Positions 1-10,159 of a DNA stretch of 64,000 bases are shown here, in pieces. The first letter of the stretch is position 1. Every line of letters begins with the position of its first letter. Under the pieces are notes generated by a model. That model saw nothing but the letters and a program-made list of their open reading frames with translations. It was not told the DNA's origin and made no database searches. A program made the translations under genes and the position numbers. The DNA comes from Delphinapterus leucas (Eukaryota; Chordata; Mammalia; Artiodactyla; Monodontidae). Location: positions 2,444,384-2,508,383 of the forward strand of contig NW_022098037.1 in assembly GCF_002288925.2 (NCBI RefSeq), given 5' to 3'.

Positions 1-1540
1 TGTCAAAAATATTTATATTTTTATATTAAAAACTGTACACTGTGTCATCTGCCTAAGAGGAAAGCCAACAGAATCTTTATTTTCTGAAAGCTTTAGCTAT
101 ACACTAAGTGCCCTTTTTCATAAGAAAAGAAAATTGTGCAGAAAAAAAGATTATGTATGTTTTTTAATAACCTCTTTTAAACAGATAATATTTTTGGTTG
201 ACAGTTGCCTTCCAAATTTTTTTGGATGTTTGATGATTAAAGAGTTTGAGACACCTTCTATTTTTATGGAGAAAGTAATTTTAATTGGTGTTTTGGGTTT
301 CTAAGCAGTTGACTAATAAAACACAAGGTTGATTAATAATTATTTTGTTAACTTGATGAAGTCAAGTATGACTATTATTTATTGTACATTTGATAAGAAA
401 ATTTTCAGAATTTTGAATTGCACAGATTACATTATATCTATTGCATTTATGTTACTGTATTATACTTCTAACAAATCTCTACTCCTGGTCAGTATTTTTT
501 AGCTAATTTCACTTTATGAAAACTTTTAAGGGTTTATAAGACTCAACCAGAACTGCATATCTGCTGATTATCTCATGAATTAATAACATACAAAATTATA
601 CTATAAAGTTTCAATCAATATAATTCAACTTACAAACAGTGAAAATTTCATATTACATACTAAATATTACAGTATTAGTGCCATTTTTTTTCTCCCAAAT
701 GAGGTGTGGTTTATTTTATTTTGTGGTTTATATCATTAACTTTCTCTAATTCTTTGTGTGTTGTGTGTAATATTTTATACTATTGACCTTACTATAAAAT
801 AAATAAAATTTAAAAAAACACAACAGGAAGGTTAATTGTCAAAAGAATTTACACCTCTTTGATAATATGTAGAAGTGTACATCTGCCTGCTCTGATATAC
901 ATTTTTAGTGATATAAGATTAGGAGGGCCACTGGCTTGTTTACCTTCTTATAGTCTTTTGTCCCAAACATTTAAACTATGTACCTTGTATATAGCACTCC
1001 TGCCCAATTTTGACTTCTGAGATGAAAGTATTTACTAAAAGAACTCTATTAAAAAAAAAAGAAGAAATCTAGCTAGCTTACTAACTTTTTTCCCCTAAGT
1101 GATGAGAGATTTTAAGGATATATTAAATAAGTGTAAACATACTAATAATTACTTCAAGAAATAAAAGCAGATTACTTTGTCCTAGTGCGGCTCAGAGAAT
1201 ACATTTGTATTAAAGCTTTAGGAGTGCTTCTATAATCTTTTTTCCTGACAAGTTATAAAAGCATTATGGCTTGTAACAGGTTTTCTTATATATCATTATC
1301 AAACAGATTTAGAATACATAAAAGTGTGTTTTGCTACATGCTGTATTTAAATCGGTTAATATTTTCCTATTGCCTTTTTCTATAAATGCACATAATGTGT
1401 ATTAAAAGAGGTTGGATAAATAAAATAATTTTAGTAACTTTATGCATAAAGATGAAGCTTTTTTTTGTCATGGAATTTAAAAGCTAAATAAGCACGAAAA
1501 ATTTTAAATGGTAAAAATGGGAAACTTGAAATTGAATTTT
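1..1540. other. AT-rich unassigned DNA
   Basis: Strongly AT-rich, with many short A and T runs and no repeat family I recognise. Overlapping AATAAA-type hexamers lie near 797-810, followed by an A-run, so a 3' UTR or an old retrogene tail is conceivable. I see no coding frame leading into it, so this is only a possibility. Confidence 0.4.
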
Positions 1541-3256
1541 AGCCTCTGGCCAAGATAGCATAATAGAGATTGGATTTATACAAGTGAATTTTAAAAAGAC
1601 CCAAAATATTTGAAATAATTTTCAAATACTGGATTTTTGGAAATAAAAAACTCAACTTAGATTCTGTACCTAGTGAGAATACCTTTTGAAAATGAAATAA
1701 AACTTTTTCAAACCTAGAAAGGCTGAAAGAATTTATCACAAGAAGACTTTTGCCCTACAGGAAATGTTAAAGGTACTGGATAGAGATCTTCTATGCAAAG
1801 GAATAAAGAGCAACAAAAATGGTAAATATGTGTACAAACGTAAGGCTTTTTTTTCTTATTTTAAATTTTCATTAAAGGCTAATAGATATTTAAAGCAAAA
1901 ATAATAACAGTGTATTGTGTGGTTAACATATGTAAAGTGAAATGTCTGAGAAGAGTACCATCAAGGGTGAGGGGAGGGAAATGAAAGCATACTACTCTTA
2001 AGATTCTTATACTAACTGTGAAGCAGAATAATACTACCTGAAAGTGGAATGTTATAAGCTAAGAATGTATACTGTAAACCCCAAAGCAACCACAAAAGAA
2101 AAGTTATAACTAGTAAACCAACAAAGATGATAAAATGTAGCCATAGAAAATAATCCAAAAGAAGGAAGGAAAAGAAGAAAGGAAAGGAGAACAAAGAATA
2201 AATGGGACAAATAGAAAATAAACAGTAAAATAGTAGATTTAAACAGCAGTATCAGTAATTGCATTAAGTGTAAGTTGTCGTTACCCTTATTATGAGAGTG
2301 AATCTTTTTTATCCAACTGTATACTGAATCCATGAAATCCACTTTAAATATAAAGATACAAATTGCTTAAACATAAAAAGATGAAATAAAAAATTAGAAT
2401 GTGTAATGAACTGAATGCAAATGAAAACAAATTATAATTTGTGGGAATCAGCTAAAGCAGTACTTACAGGGAAATTTATATCATTAAATACCTGTATTAG
2501 AAAAGGAAAGGACTCAATAACTTCAGCTTCCACCTTAAGCTAGAAAAATAATAGCAAGTAAAACCCAAAAGGAGCAAATGAAAAGAAAAAAGATTAGAGA
2601 AGAACTCAGTGCAATAGAAAACAAAATCAATTGAGAAAATCAGTGAAATTAAAAGCTAGTTCTTTGAGATCAATAAAATTGATAAACATTTAGCTAGATT
2701 GATGAGAAACATAAAAACCCCCTTAAATTACCAATATCAGGAATGAAAGAAGTGACATCACTACAGATTCTGCAGATATTTCTGACAAAGAAAATGCCAA
2801 ACCTAAATGGCTACACTGGTGAATTCTTTAAAATATTTAAAGAAAATATCCCAATTCTCAACAAATGCTTCCAGGAAATAGAAGAGGGGATAATTCCCAA
2901 CTTATTCTTTGAGGTCAGCATTACCCTAACACCAAAATCACAGGAAAACTACAAACCAATATTTATCAGAAGTACAGATACAGAAGTACTAAACAAAATT
3001 TTAGCAATTGGAATCCAATGATGTATAAAAAATAATACATATGACTTAGGCTTATCTCAAGAATGCAAATTTGGGCTAACATTATAAAATTAATGTAATT
3101 CACTATGTTAACAGACTAACATAGGGAAACCATATGATCATCTCAATAAATGCAAAAAGAACATTTGACGATATCCAACATTTATTTCTGATTGAAAATT
3201 CTCAGCAAAGTAAGAATGAAAGAGAACCTCTTCAACTTGATGAAGGGCGTCTTTTA
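1541..3256 (+). mobile_element. Old L1 (L1M-type) fragment: 5' part into ORF2
   Basis: The left part resembles the region upstream of and between the ORFs of old mammalian L1M elements. From about 2740 an open stretch of some 92 codons (2743-3021) resembles the L1 ORF2 reverse-transcriptase region. It contains GEFF (cf. GEFY), an 'EEG.IPN' block, an 'ITL.PK' block and 'NKILA..IQ'. It runs on into text for the region before the FADD catalytic block. Stops and frameshifts make it a fossil. It is interrupted at 3257 by later insertions and resumes at 4062. Confidence 0.85.
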
Positions 3257-3378
3257 CTTTTTTTTTTTTTGCTGTGCTGCATGGCTTGCAGGATCTTAGT
3301 TCCCCGACCAGGGATTGAACCCAGGCCCTTGGCAGTGAAAATGCGGAGTCCTGACCACTGGACAGCCAGCGAATTCCC
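3257..3378 (-). mobile_element. Short CHR/Bov-tA-like tRNA-derived SINE
   Basis: A T-run (3258-3270) is followed by reverse-strand text of a cetartiodactyl tRNA-derived SINE and ends in 'gaattccc', the start of the element on the minus strand. The antisense B-box region ('gggattgaaccc') is visible. It is much shorter than the 260-365 base CHR copies elsewhere in the window. The flanks (3243-3256 and 3379-3392) form an imperfect target duplication of about 14 bases. Confidence 0.85.
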
Positions 3379-3386
3379 AATGGCAT

Positions 3387-4061
3387 CTTTTTTAAAATTT
3401 TTAAAATTGAAGTATAGTTGATTTACAATAGTATATTAATTTCAGTTTTGCAATATAGTGATGAAATATTTTTATAGATTATGCTCCATTTAACGTTATT
3501 ACAAAATAATGGCTATATTTCCCCATGCTGTAAGATATGTCCTTGTTGCTCATTTTATACAAAGTATTTTGTGTCTCTTAATCTCCTACCCCTATCTTGC
3601 CCCTCCTCTCTTCCTTCTCCTCACTGGTAACCACTAGTTTGTTCTCTATATCTGTGAGTCTGTTTCTGTTTTTTTATACACATTTGTTTGTTTTATTTTT
3701 TAGATTCCACATATAAGCAATAACAGAGTATTTGTCTTTGTCTGACTTATTTCACTAAGCATAATACTCTCTAGGTCCATCCACGTTGTTGCAAATGGCA
3801 GACTTTCATTCTTTTTATGCCTGAGTTATATACATATATATATATTACAGTATATATTATATATGTATTATATATATCACATCTTCTTTATCCATTCATC
3901 TGTTATTGGGCACTTAGGTTGCTTTCATATCTTGGCTGCTATAAATAATGCTGCTATGAACACTGGGGTGCCTAAATCTTTTCAAATTAGTGTTTTCGTT
4001 TTCTTTGGATATATACCCAGCAGTGGAATTGCTGGATCATATGGTAGTTCTATTTTTAGAT
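3387..4061 (-). mobile_element. 5'-truncated L1 3' end, antisense
   Basis: Reverse complement of a cetartiodactyl-type L1 3' UTR and the end of ORF2. The T-rich left end corresponds to the poly(A) tail, followed by 'gaagtatagttgatttac' and, further right, the antisense ORF2 C-terminal text. It is inserted into the older plus-strand L1, whose text resumes immediately at 4062. Confidence 0.9.
3827..3879. repeat. (TA)n-rich expansion inside the L1
   Basis: Alternating TA/CATA dinucleotides, locally palindromic, at the place where L1 ORF2 antisense normally carries only a short TATATA run. A local microsatellite expansion within the element. Confidence 0.85.
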
Positions 4062-4328
4062 AAAGGGCATCTTAAGAAAAACGTGCAGCTAACCTTGTAC
4101 TTAATGGTGAATGGTTTTTCCCTAAGATCAAAGACAAAGCAAAGAAATTAATGGTATCCATATTACAAAGGAAGAAGTAAAGAAGTCTCTTCACAGATGA
4201 TGTATTCAACTATATAGAAAACCCTATGGAATATATTAAAAATTTAATACTAATAAGTGAATTTAATAAGGTTACAATATATAAGGTCAATATACAAAAA
4301 TCAATTGCATTTCTATATACTAGCAAAA

Positions 4329-4604
4329 AAATTGAAATTAAAAGTTAATACTGTTTACAGTAGAATCAAAAATATGAGATACTGAGGTATAAATTTCATA
4401 AAAGTTATGCATGACCTGTACTCTGAATTCTACAAAACATTACTGAGAGAAAGTAAACCTAAATAAATTGAAATTAAAAGTTAATACTGTTTACAGTAGA
4501 ATCAAAAATATGAGATACTGAGGTATAAATTTCATAAAAGTTATGCATGACCTGTACTCTGAATTCTACAAAACATTACTGAGAGAAAGTAAACCTAAAT
4601 AAAT
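4329..4604. repeat. Exact tandem duplication, period 136, ending at an assembly gap
   Basis: Bases 4329-4468 recur identically at 4465-4604, and the second copy stops exactly at the N run. Perfect identity inside a decayed L1 implies a very recent event or, more likely, an assembly overlap that was not merged. Confidence 0.95.
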
Positions 4605-4614
4605 NNNNNNNNNN
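4605..4614. other. Assembly gap, 10 N
   Basis: Ten N within L1 ORF2. The L1 text on each side suggests only about five bases are really missing. Confidence 1.
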
Positions 4615-4714
4615 GACATACTGTGTTCATAGACTGGAAGGCTCAACATTGTTAAATGTCAGTTTTTACCATGTTGATTTTCAGATTCAATGTAATAATA
4701 AAAATTTTAGCAGA

Positions 4715-5050
4715 AACTATTTTCAGCTATGTCTAATTTAGTATTTACCTAATCTGGTAAGTATTTAATATCATCTATTTTATTTTTTAGCTTAGAATTT
4801 CCATTTTGTTCTTTTTTATAGTTTCTAATTCTCTTGGTGAATCTTATAATTTAATTCCTTAAATATATTAATTTTAGGTTTTTTAAGTTAAATTAATTTT
4901 ATTTTTTGTAAACTATGCTGAAACAAAGCTATAGAAAAAGTGTGTGTAGTACATAACATACACATATATGTGTTTATCACATATAACTTATAGTTAATTT
5001 GAATTTATCTTGAGTAAACAAGGATAATTTAACTAACAAATCCATTATTT
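4715..5050 (-). mobile_element. Old L1 5'-region fragment, antisense (probable)
   Basis: Text such as 'agaatttccattttgttc' followed by 'ttttttatagtttc' resembles the antisense 5' region of old L1M elements. Decayed and AT-rich. It probably belongs with 5687-6140. Confidence 0.5.
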
Positions 5051-5063
5051 TAAATCACCACAA

Positions 5064-5195
5064 TAAGGATAATCTCAATAGATACAGAAAGAGTATCTGA
5101 TAAAGTTCAGCAAATTGGTAAACTATGAATAGAAGAAATTTTCCTTATCCTGAGAAAATATATCTTCCAAAAACCTACAGCAAGTATTTTCTTTT
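5064..5195 (+). mobile_element. L1 ORF2 fragment
   Basis: Matches the L1 ORF2 segment just before the catalytic block ('atctcaatagatacagaa' ... 'aaaacctacagcaa'). This is the same ORF2 region as 3130-3250, so it is a second independent L1 piece. Confidence 0.75.
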
Positions 5196-5196
5196 C

Positions 5197-5680
5197 TTTT
5201 TTAATTGAGATATATTTGATTTATAGTATTATATAAGTTTCAGGGACTTCCCTGGTGGTGCAGTGGTTAAGAATCCACCTGTCAATGCAGGGGATACAGG
5301 TTTGAGCCCTGGTCCATGAAAATCCCACATGCTGTGGAGCAACTAAGCCCGTGCACCACAACTATTGAAGCCTGTGTGCCTAGAGCCCGTGCTCTGCAAC
5401 AAGAGACGCCACTGCAATGAGAAGCCCGCGCACCGCAACCCCCGCTGGCCACAACTAAAGAAAGCCCGTACGCAGCAACGAAGACCCAATGCAGCCAAAA
5501 ATAAATTTATAAGTTTCAGGTGTACAACATAGTGATTCACAATTTTTAAAGATACTTCATTTATAGTTATTATAAAATATTAGTTACATTCCCTGTGCTG
5601 TACAATACATCCTTGCCGCTTACTTATTTTTTACATAGTTTGTACCTCTTAATCCCTTACCCCTATCTTGCCCCTCCCTT
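5197..5680 (-). mobile_element. L1 3' UTR fragment, antisense, split by a SINE
   Basis: Antisense L1 3' end in two pieces, 5197-5243 and 5508-5680 ('gtttcaggtgtacaacatag' through 'cttgcccctccctt'). The pieces are separated by a SINE that duplicated 12 bases of the L1. Confidence 0.88.
5244..5507 (+). mobile_element. CHR-type SINE
   Basis: Begins 'ggacttccctggtggtgcag', contains the tRNA-like A-box region and a B-box-like 'ggtttgagccc', and ends in an 'aaaaataaat' tail. Flanked by the exact 12-base duplication 'tataagtttcag' (5232-5243 and 5508-5519). Long, older CHR form with several CpG-to-TG/CA changes. Confidence 0.95.
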
Positions 5681-5686
5681 ATTCAT

Positions 5687-6140
5687 TTGAAAGTCTGTCT
5701 CTGATAACTAATATCTGGATATCCTATGCTTTTGTTTCTATTTTACATTATTTCTCTCAGTTTTTGGTCACATTGTGTCATCTGGTCTTCTTGAATATTT
5801 CTTTATTGAGTTATTGATATCATGAAAAATTGTAGAAATACTTTGAGTCTCTAAATGCTATTATCTTCTCCCTGAGAAGATTTACTACCACTGTGGCAGG
5901 CAGTTAGGCTAGGGGAATGAGCACGCCCATGTCATCGTAAAGCAATCAGGGATTGAGGTGTTTCCAAGTTGAGTTTAAATTCCTGGTTTATTCTTACTTT
6001 TAAGGTGTAACCCTTCAGAGTTCCAAATAAACTCTTGAGGTTCCAGTAGGACCATCCTACTTGGCAAGTCATGAACTCTAATTTTTAGTCTCTCCACTCT
6101 ATTTCTTTTCAAGGTTCTTCTTACCTTGTATCAATAAGGT
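5687..6140 (-). mobile_element. Old L1 5'-region fragment, antisense (probable)
   Basis: Resembles the antisense 5' UTR of old L1M elements: a 'tctctcagtttttggtcac' block, then 'cttgaatatttctttattg', then 'ggaatgagcacgcccatg'. Class is likely, subfamily unknown, boundaries approximate. Confidence 0.5.
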
Positions 6141-6412
6141 TTAGATGTATTACTTTGCAGTTAAAGTTAACAGAATGCCAAACAAGTTAATACTGTAGAT
6201 AATCACTGCATATTTCTAGTAAAAAATTATTTTATGTATTAAATTATCAAGTTCCACATACTTAGATAGGTGGAGCTCTTAAAAAAGACTAGAGTTAAAA
6301 AGGTAAAGACAGAGTCTGTTTAGATTTATGTTATTTGTGGGAAAATCAAGGGTGTGGCTATGGAATCTATAGTTAGAACCTCTGAAAGGAGAAAAAGTGT
6401 CTTTTAGTAGAC

Positions 6413-6714
6413 CAGTAATTCTCCAAATGTGGTTTGGTGAGCCCTGAGAATTCCTAAGATCATTTTGGGGGCCTGTGAGGTCAAAATTATTTTCATAACA
6501 GTACTAAGTAAGACGTCCTTTTTCATTCTTATTTTCTCATGAGCATAGAGTGAAGTTTTCCAGTGCTTATGTGACATGTGATTACATCGTTGCCCTGATA
6601 TCTAATGGAATGGGTTCTTGTACTTTCTAGAATTTTCTAAGGTAAGCTCTTTGGAGTCTTCAATAATTTTTAATAGTGTAAAAGATACCTGAGGCTAAGA
6701 AAATTGAGAACCTG
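6413..6714. mobile_element. Non-autonomous hAT-like DNA transposon
   Basis: Starts 'cagtaattctccaaatgtgg' and ends 'attgagaacctg', roughly inverted termini of the CAGTGGTTCTCAA type. The interior carries 'ggtcaaaattattttcata' and, near the right end, 'caataatttttaatagtgta', known from an old mammalian hAT family. Flanking 8-mers (tagtagac / tggtatgc) match at 5 of 8 positions, as an old hAT target duplication might. Confidence 0.75.
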
Positions 6715-6722
6715 TGGTATGC

Positions 6723-7600
6723 CTTTTCAACTGGTAAAAAGGACATTTAGGAAGCTTAAGGGCATGGTCCCACATTAGTCTGATATGCACTTATTAGTAG
6801 CAGTAATTAAGTCAAGAGTGAGAGAGAGAAGCATGTCTAGAAAATAATTGTGGGTATGACTTTTGACTTTTGGCTAACTGGGTAGACTGGAGTCAAATGC
6901 ATAAACATTTACAAAGTATTTTAAACAGTTGATTTAGCAAAATCACTGCTCCCACTTAGGACTAAAAGATTGAGGTTTTTCAAAAATATAAAAAATTCTC
7001 CAAGCCCTGAACTTTGTAATACAGGAGGCAGGCTGAGAAAGTTGCTCTGTTGCCAAAATGGCCTATCTTCCAAAGCCCTTTTCAGAAATGGTTGAGGAGG
7101 ATGAGAAACGAAGGACATCTTGAAGAGCAGTCAAAAACATTGTGGAGAACAATGGATTTGGGAGGCGCCCCCAGGAAGCAGAACCCAGGCCTAATTAAGA
7201 AACATTTCCCATCCACAGAGCAACTTGGGCTCAGTTGAATTTCAGAATTGCTGTAGGCCAGTGACTGCTAGGAGCCTCCCATTCTTCTAAAATGGAAGTG
7301 TTTATTGCAGTTATCCTGTCCTGGTTTCAGTTTGTAGGCTCCGTGTGTGTGCGCACGCGCGCGCGCATGTGTGCGCGCATGCGTGTATCTCGGGAGTTGC
7401 TCATTCTGTTCACTGAACAAAGAGCAATCCATTGTTCTTATCAAGATGAAACATATCTGAATCTAGTGTAGATTACAAGGTCTTGAACTGAGCCTGATGC
7501 TGTGATTGGATGTGACTTTTAGAGTCCTTGGGTTGGGGTGAGCATATATTGCATTTAGGAAGAACAGGAATTATTGTGTTCTGGAGGCCAGAATGTGGTA
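6723..7600. other. Unassigned DNA with a Z-DNA-prone tract
   Basis: No recognised repeat. Short frames near 7050-7240 show no splice context or family resemblance. The one notable object is the alternating purine-pyrimidine tract at 7342-7388. Confidence 0.5.
7342..7388. repeat. Alternating (TG/CG)n tract
   Basis: Near-perfect alternation of pyrimidine and purine over about 45 bases, with a CG-rich centre (acgcgcgcgcgcatg). CpG alternation at this length is uncommon in mammals and is the classic composition for left-handed DNA. Confidence 0.9.
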
Positions 7601-8055
7601 TTTTGCATTATTGTCACCAGTCCTAAACCCCTAGCTGTATTCCTGCCCTTTGCCATTTGACTTTGCAGTTCCTACTACTAAAGAGGTGGAATATGTTTCC
7701 CCTCCTTGTGACTTTGGGTTTGGCCATGTGGCTTGCTTTGGCCAATAAAGCAGAAATGATGGTGTGTCAATTCCAAGCCCAGGCTTTAAGGGGTCTTGCA
7801 TGTTTCCACCCACTCTCTTGTACCTCTGACATGGACCTTAAAAAACAAAACTAAACACAAAAAGCTTCCTAGGCTAGCTGCTGGTCCCGAGGAAGATGAG
7901 ACATGTGATACAGAGCTGTCTCAGCCAAGCCACTCAGCCAAACCCAACTTTAGTCCAGCCCAATAGATCCTCAGATCTATGGGAACAAATGCCTACGATT
8001 GTATGCCACTGGGAGTTTCTTGGTTGTTTATTATGCAGCAATAGCTGACTGATAA
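7600..8055 (+). mobile_element. MaLR-type LTR (MLT1-like)
   Basis: Contains 'ggcttgctttggccaataa', a 'cccaggctttaag' block and a right end 'gtttattatgcagcaatag' followed by 'ctgactgata', as in old non-coding ERVL-MaLR LTRs. Solo LTR relic with no internal retroviral sequence. The left edge is uncertain. Confidence 0.6.
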
Positions 8056-8059
8056 ACAT

Positions 8060-8650
8060 CTTGACTCACCTTTATTCCAGCTGCTGTGATTTGGAACTTC
8101 TTCATACTTCACTGAAATTTATTGTAAGAGCCTCTTACCTAGGCTTTTTGCCTTACTCTGTTTCTTCTTATCTGTTGCATACACTTCTATAATACTAGTG
8201 TTGTCCTCACCAAAAAGGCAAAACTAATTGTCCATAGAAAAAGCCCATGTGGCATCCTGATCCTTCCTGCTGCTCCACAGCCCTGCCCCAGATATTTCAG
8301 TCTCAGGTACTAGAAAGTACCATGCCATTTCATAGCTCTGGGCAATCACTTTCATTGTTCTCTCTGCCTCGCAAACTTCTACAGATCCTTCAGGACACTT
8401 TTCACATGTCACCTCTTTTGTGACACTTTTACATGACCTAAAGCAATCATGATCTCTTCCGTGCATCCAAAAATTCACTTCCTATCACTATTATAATTCT
8501 TATGGAATTGGGTTGGTTTGTCTTCAGGTCTCTCTCCCCACTGGGCAGAGGCCATTTTGGAAATCTCTCTGTAGTTGCAATATCTAGTATGGTGCTTTGA
8601 CCCCAAGAGAGGTTCAGTATCATCTCATATCTAATTTTATCAATTGTTGA
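8060..8650 (+). mobile_element. L2 LINE fragment, 3' part
   Basis: Resembles L2 from the ORF2 C-terminus ('attgtaagagcctcttacct') to the 3' UTR ('cttcaggtctctctcccca', 'gggcagaggccattttgg'). Heavily decayed, no coding capacity. Confidence 0.65.
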
Positions 8651-8917
8651 ATAATATGGAAAACATGTAGAGATTGTTATAAATTATTAATTTCTGTATG
8701 GTATTTATGATATTTGCAATAAACTGGAAATTTGGTTAACCCTTCACACGTGTCAGATAATAGGATTTATAGTAGTAGGATAAATTTATGAACATAGAAA
8801 AATGACAAGAATGCTTGAAGATAGTTGACATGCCCTTGATGTAGATATTGTGGGTCCTTTTCAAGTGAAATCTGACAACCAGCTCACTTAAAATTAAAAT
8901 GTTAAAAATCAATTATG

Positions 8918-9128
8918 GGGCTTCCCTGGTGGCACAGTGGTTGAGAGTCCACCTGCCGATGCAGGGGACACGGGTTCATGCCCCGGTCCGGGAAGATCCC
9001 ACACGCCGCGGATCAGCTGGGCCCGTGAGCCATGGCCAATGAGCCTGCGCGTCCGGAGACTGTGCTCCGCAGTGGGAGAGGCCACAACAGTGAGAGGCCC
9101 GCGTACAGAAAAAAAAAAAAAAAAAAAA
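8918..9128 (+). mobile_element. Young CHR-type SINE
   Basis: Starts 'gggcttccctggtggcacag' and has a tRNA-like head and a body ending 'gaggcccgcgtacag' before a pure A tail. Flanked by a 14-base duplication with one difference ('aaaaatcaattatg' 8904-8917; '...gtg' 9129-9142). The long A tail and many surviving CpGs mark it as one of the youngest insertions here. Same cohort as 9676, 11553 and 43063. Confidence 0.97.
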
Positions 9129-9409
9129 AAAAATCAATTGTGCCTCATTTTGCATTCTGACAAATTGAACTTTTCAAAATTTGTTTGAAGCACATCTTAT
9201 GTCAAAAGACACCTACTCATTATTTGAATACTAGTGAAATGAGAAAACATTTTATTTCTCATTTTTTAAGATGATCATGCACACTAAATCTTTATCTGCC
9301 AAAATGAAACAAGAATATCTGGATATCTAAATATTGCTATCGTTACTGAACCCTTTTTAAATATCAAAGTTATTGACTTTGGCAAAGAACCAAGTTGCCT
9401 AAATTTAGT

Positions 9410-9600
9410 AGGAGGGAACAGCTGGAATGTGGGCCATACGAGGAGCTTATACAAGAGAAGTCTGGAGAGGAAGGTGGTCTAGATCAGGAAGGGCTTTGTA
9501 AGACATAGCTAAGAGTTTAGAATTTATCCAGTAAACAGAGGGATGTTTGCCTGTAGATTACAGAATAAGGGGACTGACGTCTCTGTTTCTACCCTTCTTG
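9410..9600 (-). mobile_element. L2 LINE fragment (probable)
   Basis: 'gatcaggaagggctttgtaa' then 'gagtttagaatttatcc' matches the antisense L2 ORF2 C-terminal text ('gatcatgtagggccttgta', then 'ggagtttggattttatt'). Short and decayed. Confidence 0.55.
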
Positions 9601-9675
9601 TTAGAAAGTATGCACACTCTTAAATGTGACCACCATCTTCAGCTTTGTTAGGTAAGTGTAGCTGACATCCATTTT

Positions 9676-9872
9676 TTTTTTTTTTTTTTTTTTTTGCGGT
9701 ACGCGGGCCTCTCACCGTTGTGGCCTCTCACGTTGCGGAGCACAGGCTCCGGACGCGCAGGCTCAGCGGCCATGGCTCACGGGCCCAGCCACTCCGCGGC
9801 ATGTGGGATCTTCCCGGACCGGGCCCCTGCATCGGCAGGCGGACTCTCAACCACTGCGCCACCTGGGAAGCC
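9676..9872 (-). mobile_element. Young CHR-type SINE with a B-box deletion
   Basis: T-run (antisense tail), then 'gcggtacgcgggcctctcac' and a reverse-complement head ending 'gggaagccc'. Flanked by an exact 14-base duplication 'ctgacatccatttt' (9662-9675, 9873-9886). Compared with the sister copy at 11553-11756, about 14 bases are missing between 'ggaccggg' and 'cccctgcatcgg' (near 9824), removing the pol III B-box region. Confidence 0.96.
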
Positions 9873-9889
9873 CTGACATCCATTTTGTA

Positions 9890-10159
9890 CTACAGGTTTG
9901 GCTTTTTAAGTTTGAAACGGGAATAGCACATCCTCTGAGTGTGGGTGTGAGATGATTTGGGTAGATCTATAGGATATCCCAGATGTAGAAGTTTGGCTTT
10001 GCTGGGGTTTCTCTCAGGATTAGTGGTAGATAATACTCTCAGGCATTATCCCCTGGTCTGGGCGAATCCCACAGAGGATTCCATTCCAGACTGTGCTTCA
10101 GGAGAGGTGTTGCAACTGACAGGGCTCACTTTTGCTCCCTCGTCTTCATTTTTCTTCAT
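9890..10159. other. Unassigned DNA
   Basis: No recognised repeat or gene. A short frame of 86 codons (9957-10217) runs into the L2 relic and has no recognisable family. Confidence 0.4.

Larger units (their letters stand above)
4062..4714 (+). mobile_element. Old L1 ORF2 fragment, continuation
   Basis: Resumes the plus-strand L1 ORF2 interrupted at 3256 ('aaagggcatcttaag', then text for the catalytic and thumb regions). Decayed, with multiple stops. It contains an exact internal duplication and a 10-N gap at 4605-4614. After the gap ORF2 text continues to about 4714. Confidence 0.85.

Noticed and set aside
797..830. AATAAA hexamers with an A-run as a gene 3' end
   Set aside because: Such hexamers are frequent in AT-rich DNA and no exon or conserved frame leads into them.
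4329..4604. Tandem repeat as a candidate CRISPR-like or satellite array
   Set aside because: Only two exact copies, inside L1 and ending at an assembly gap; an artefact is the better reading.
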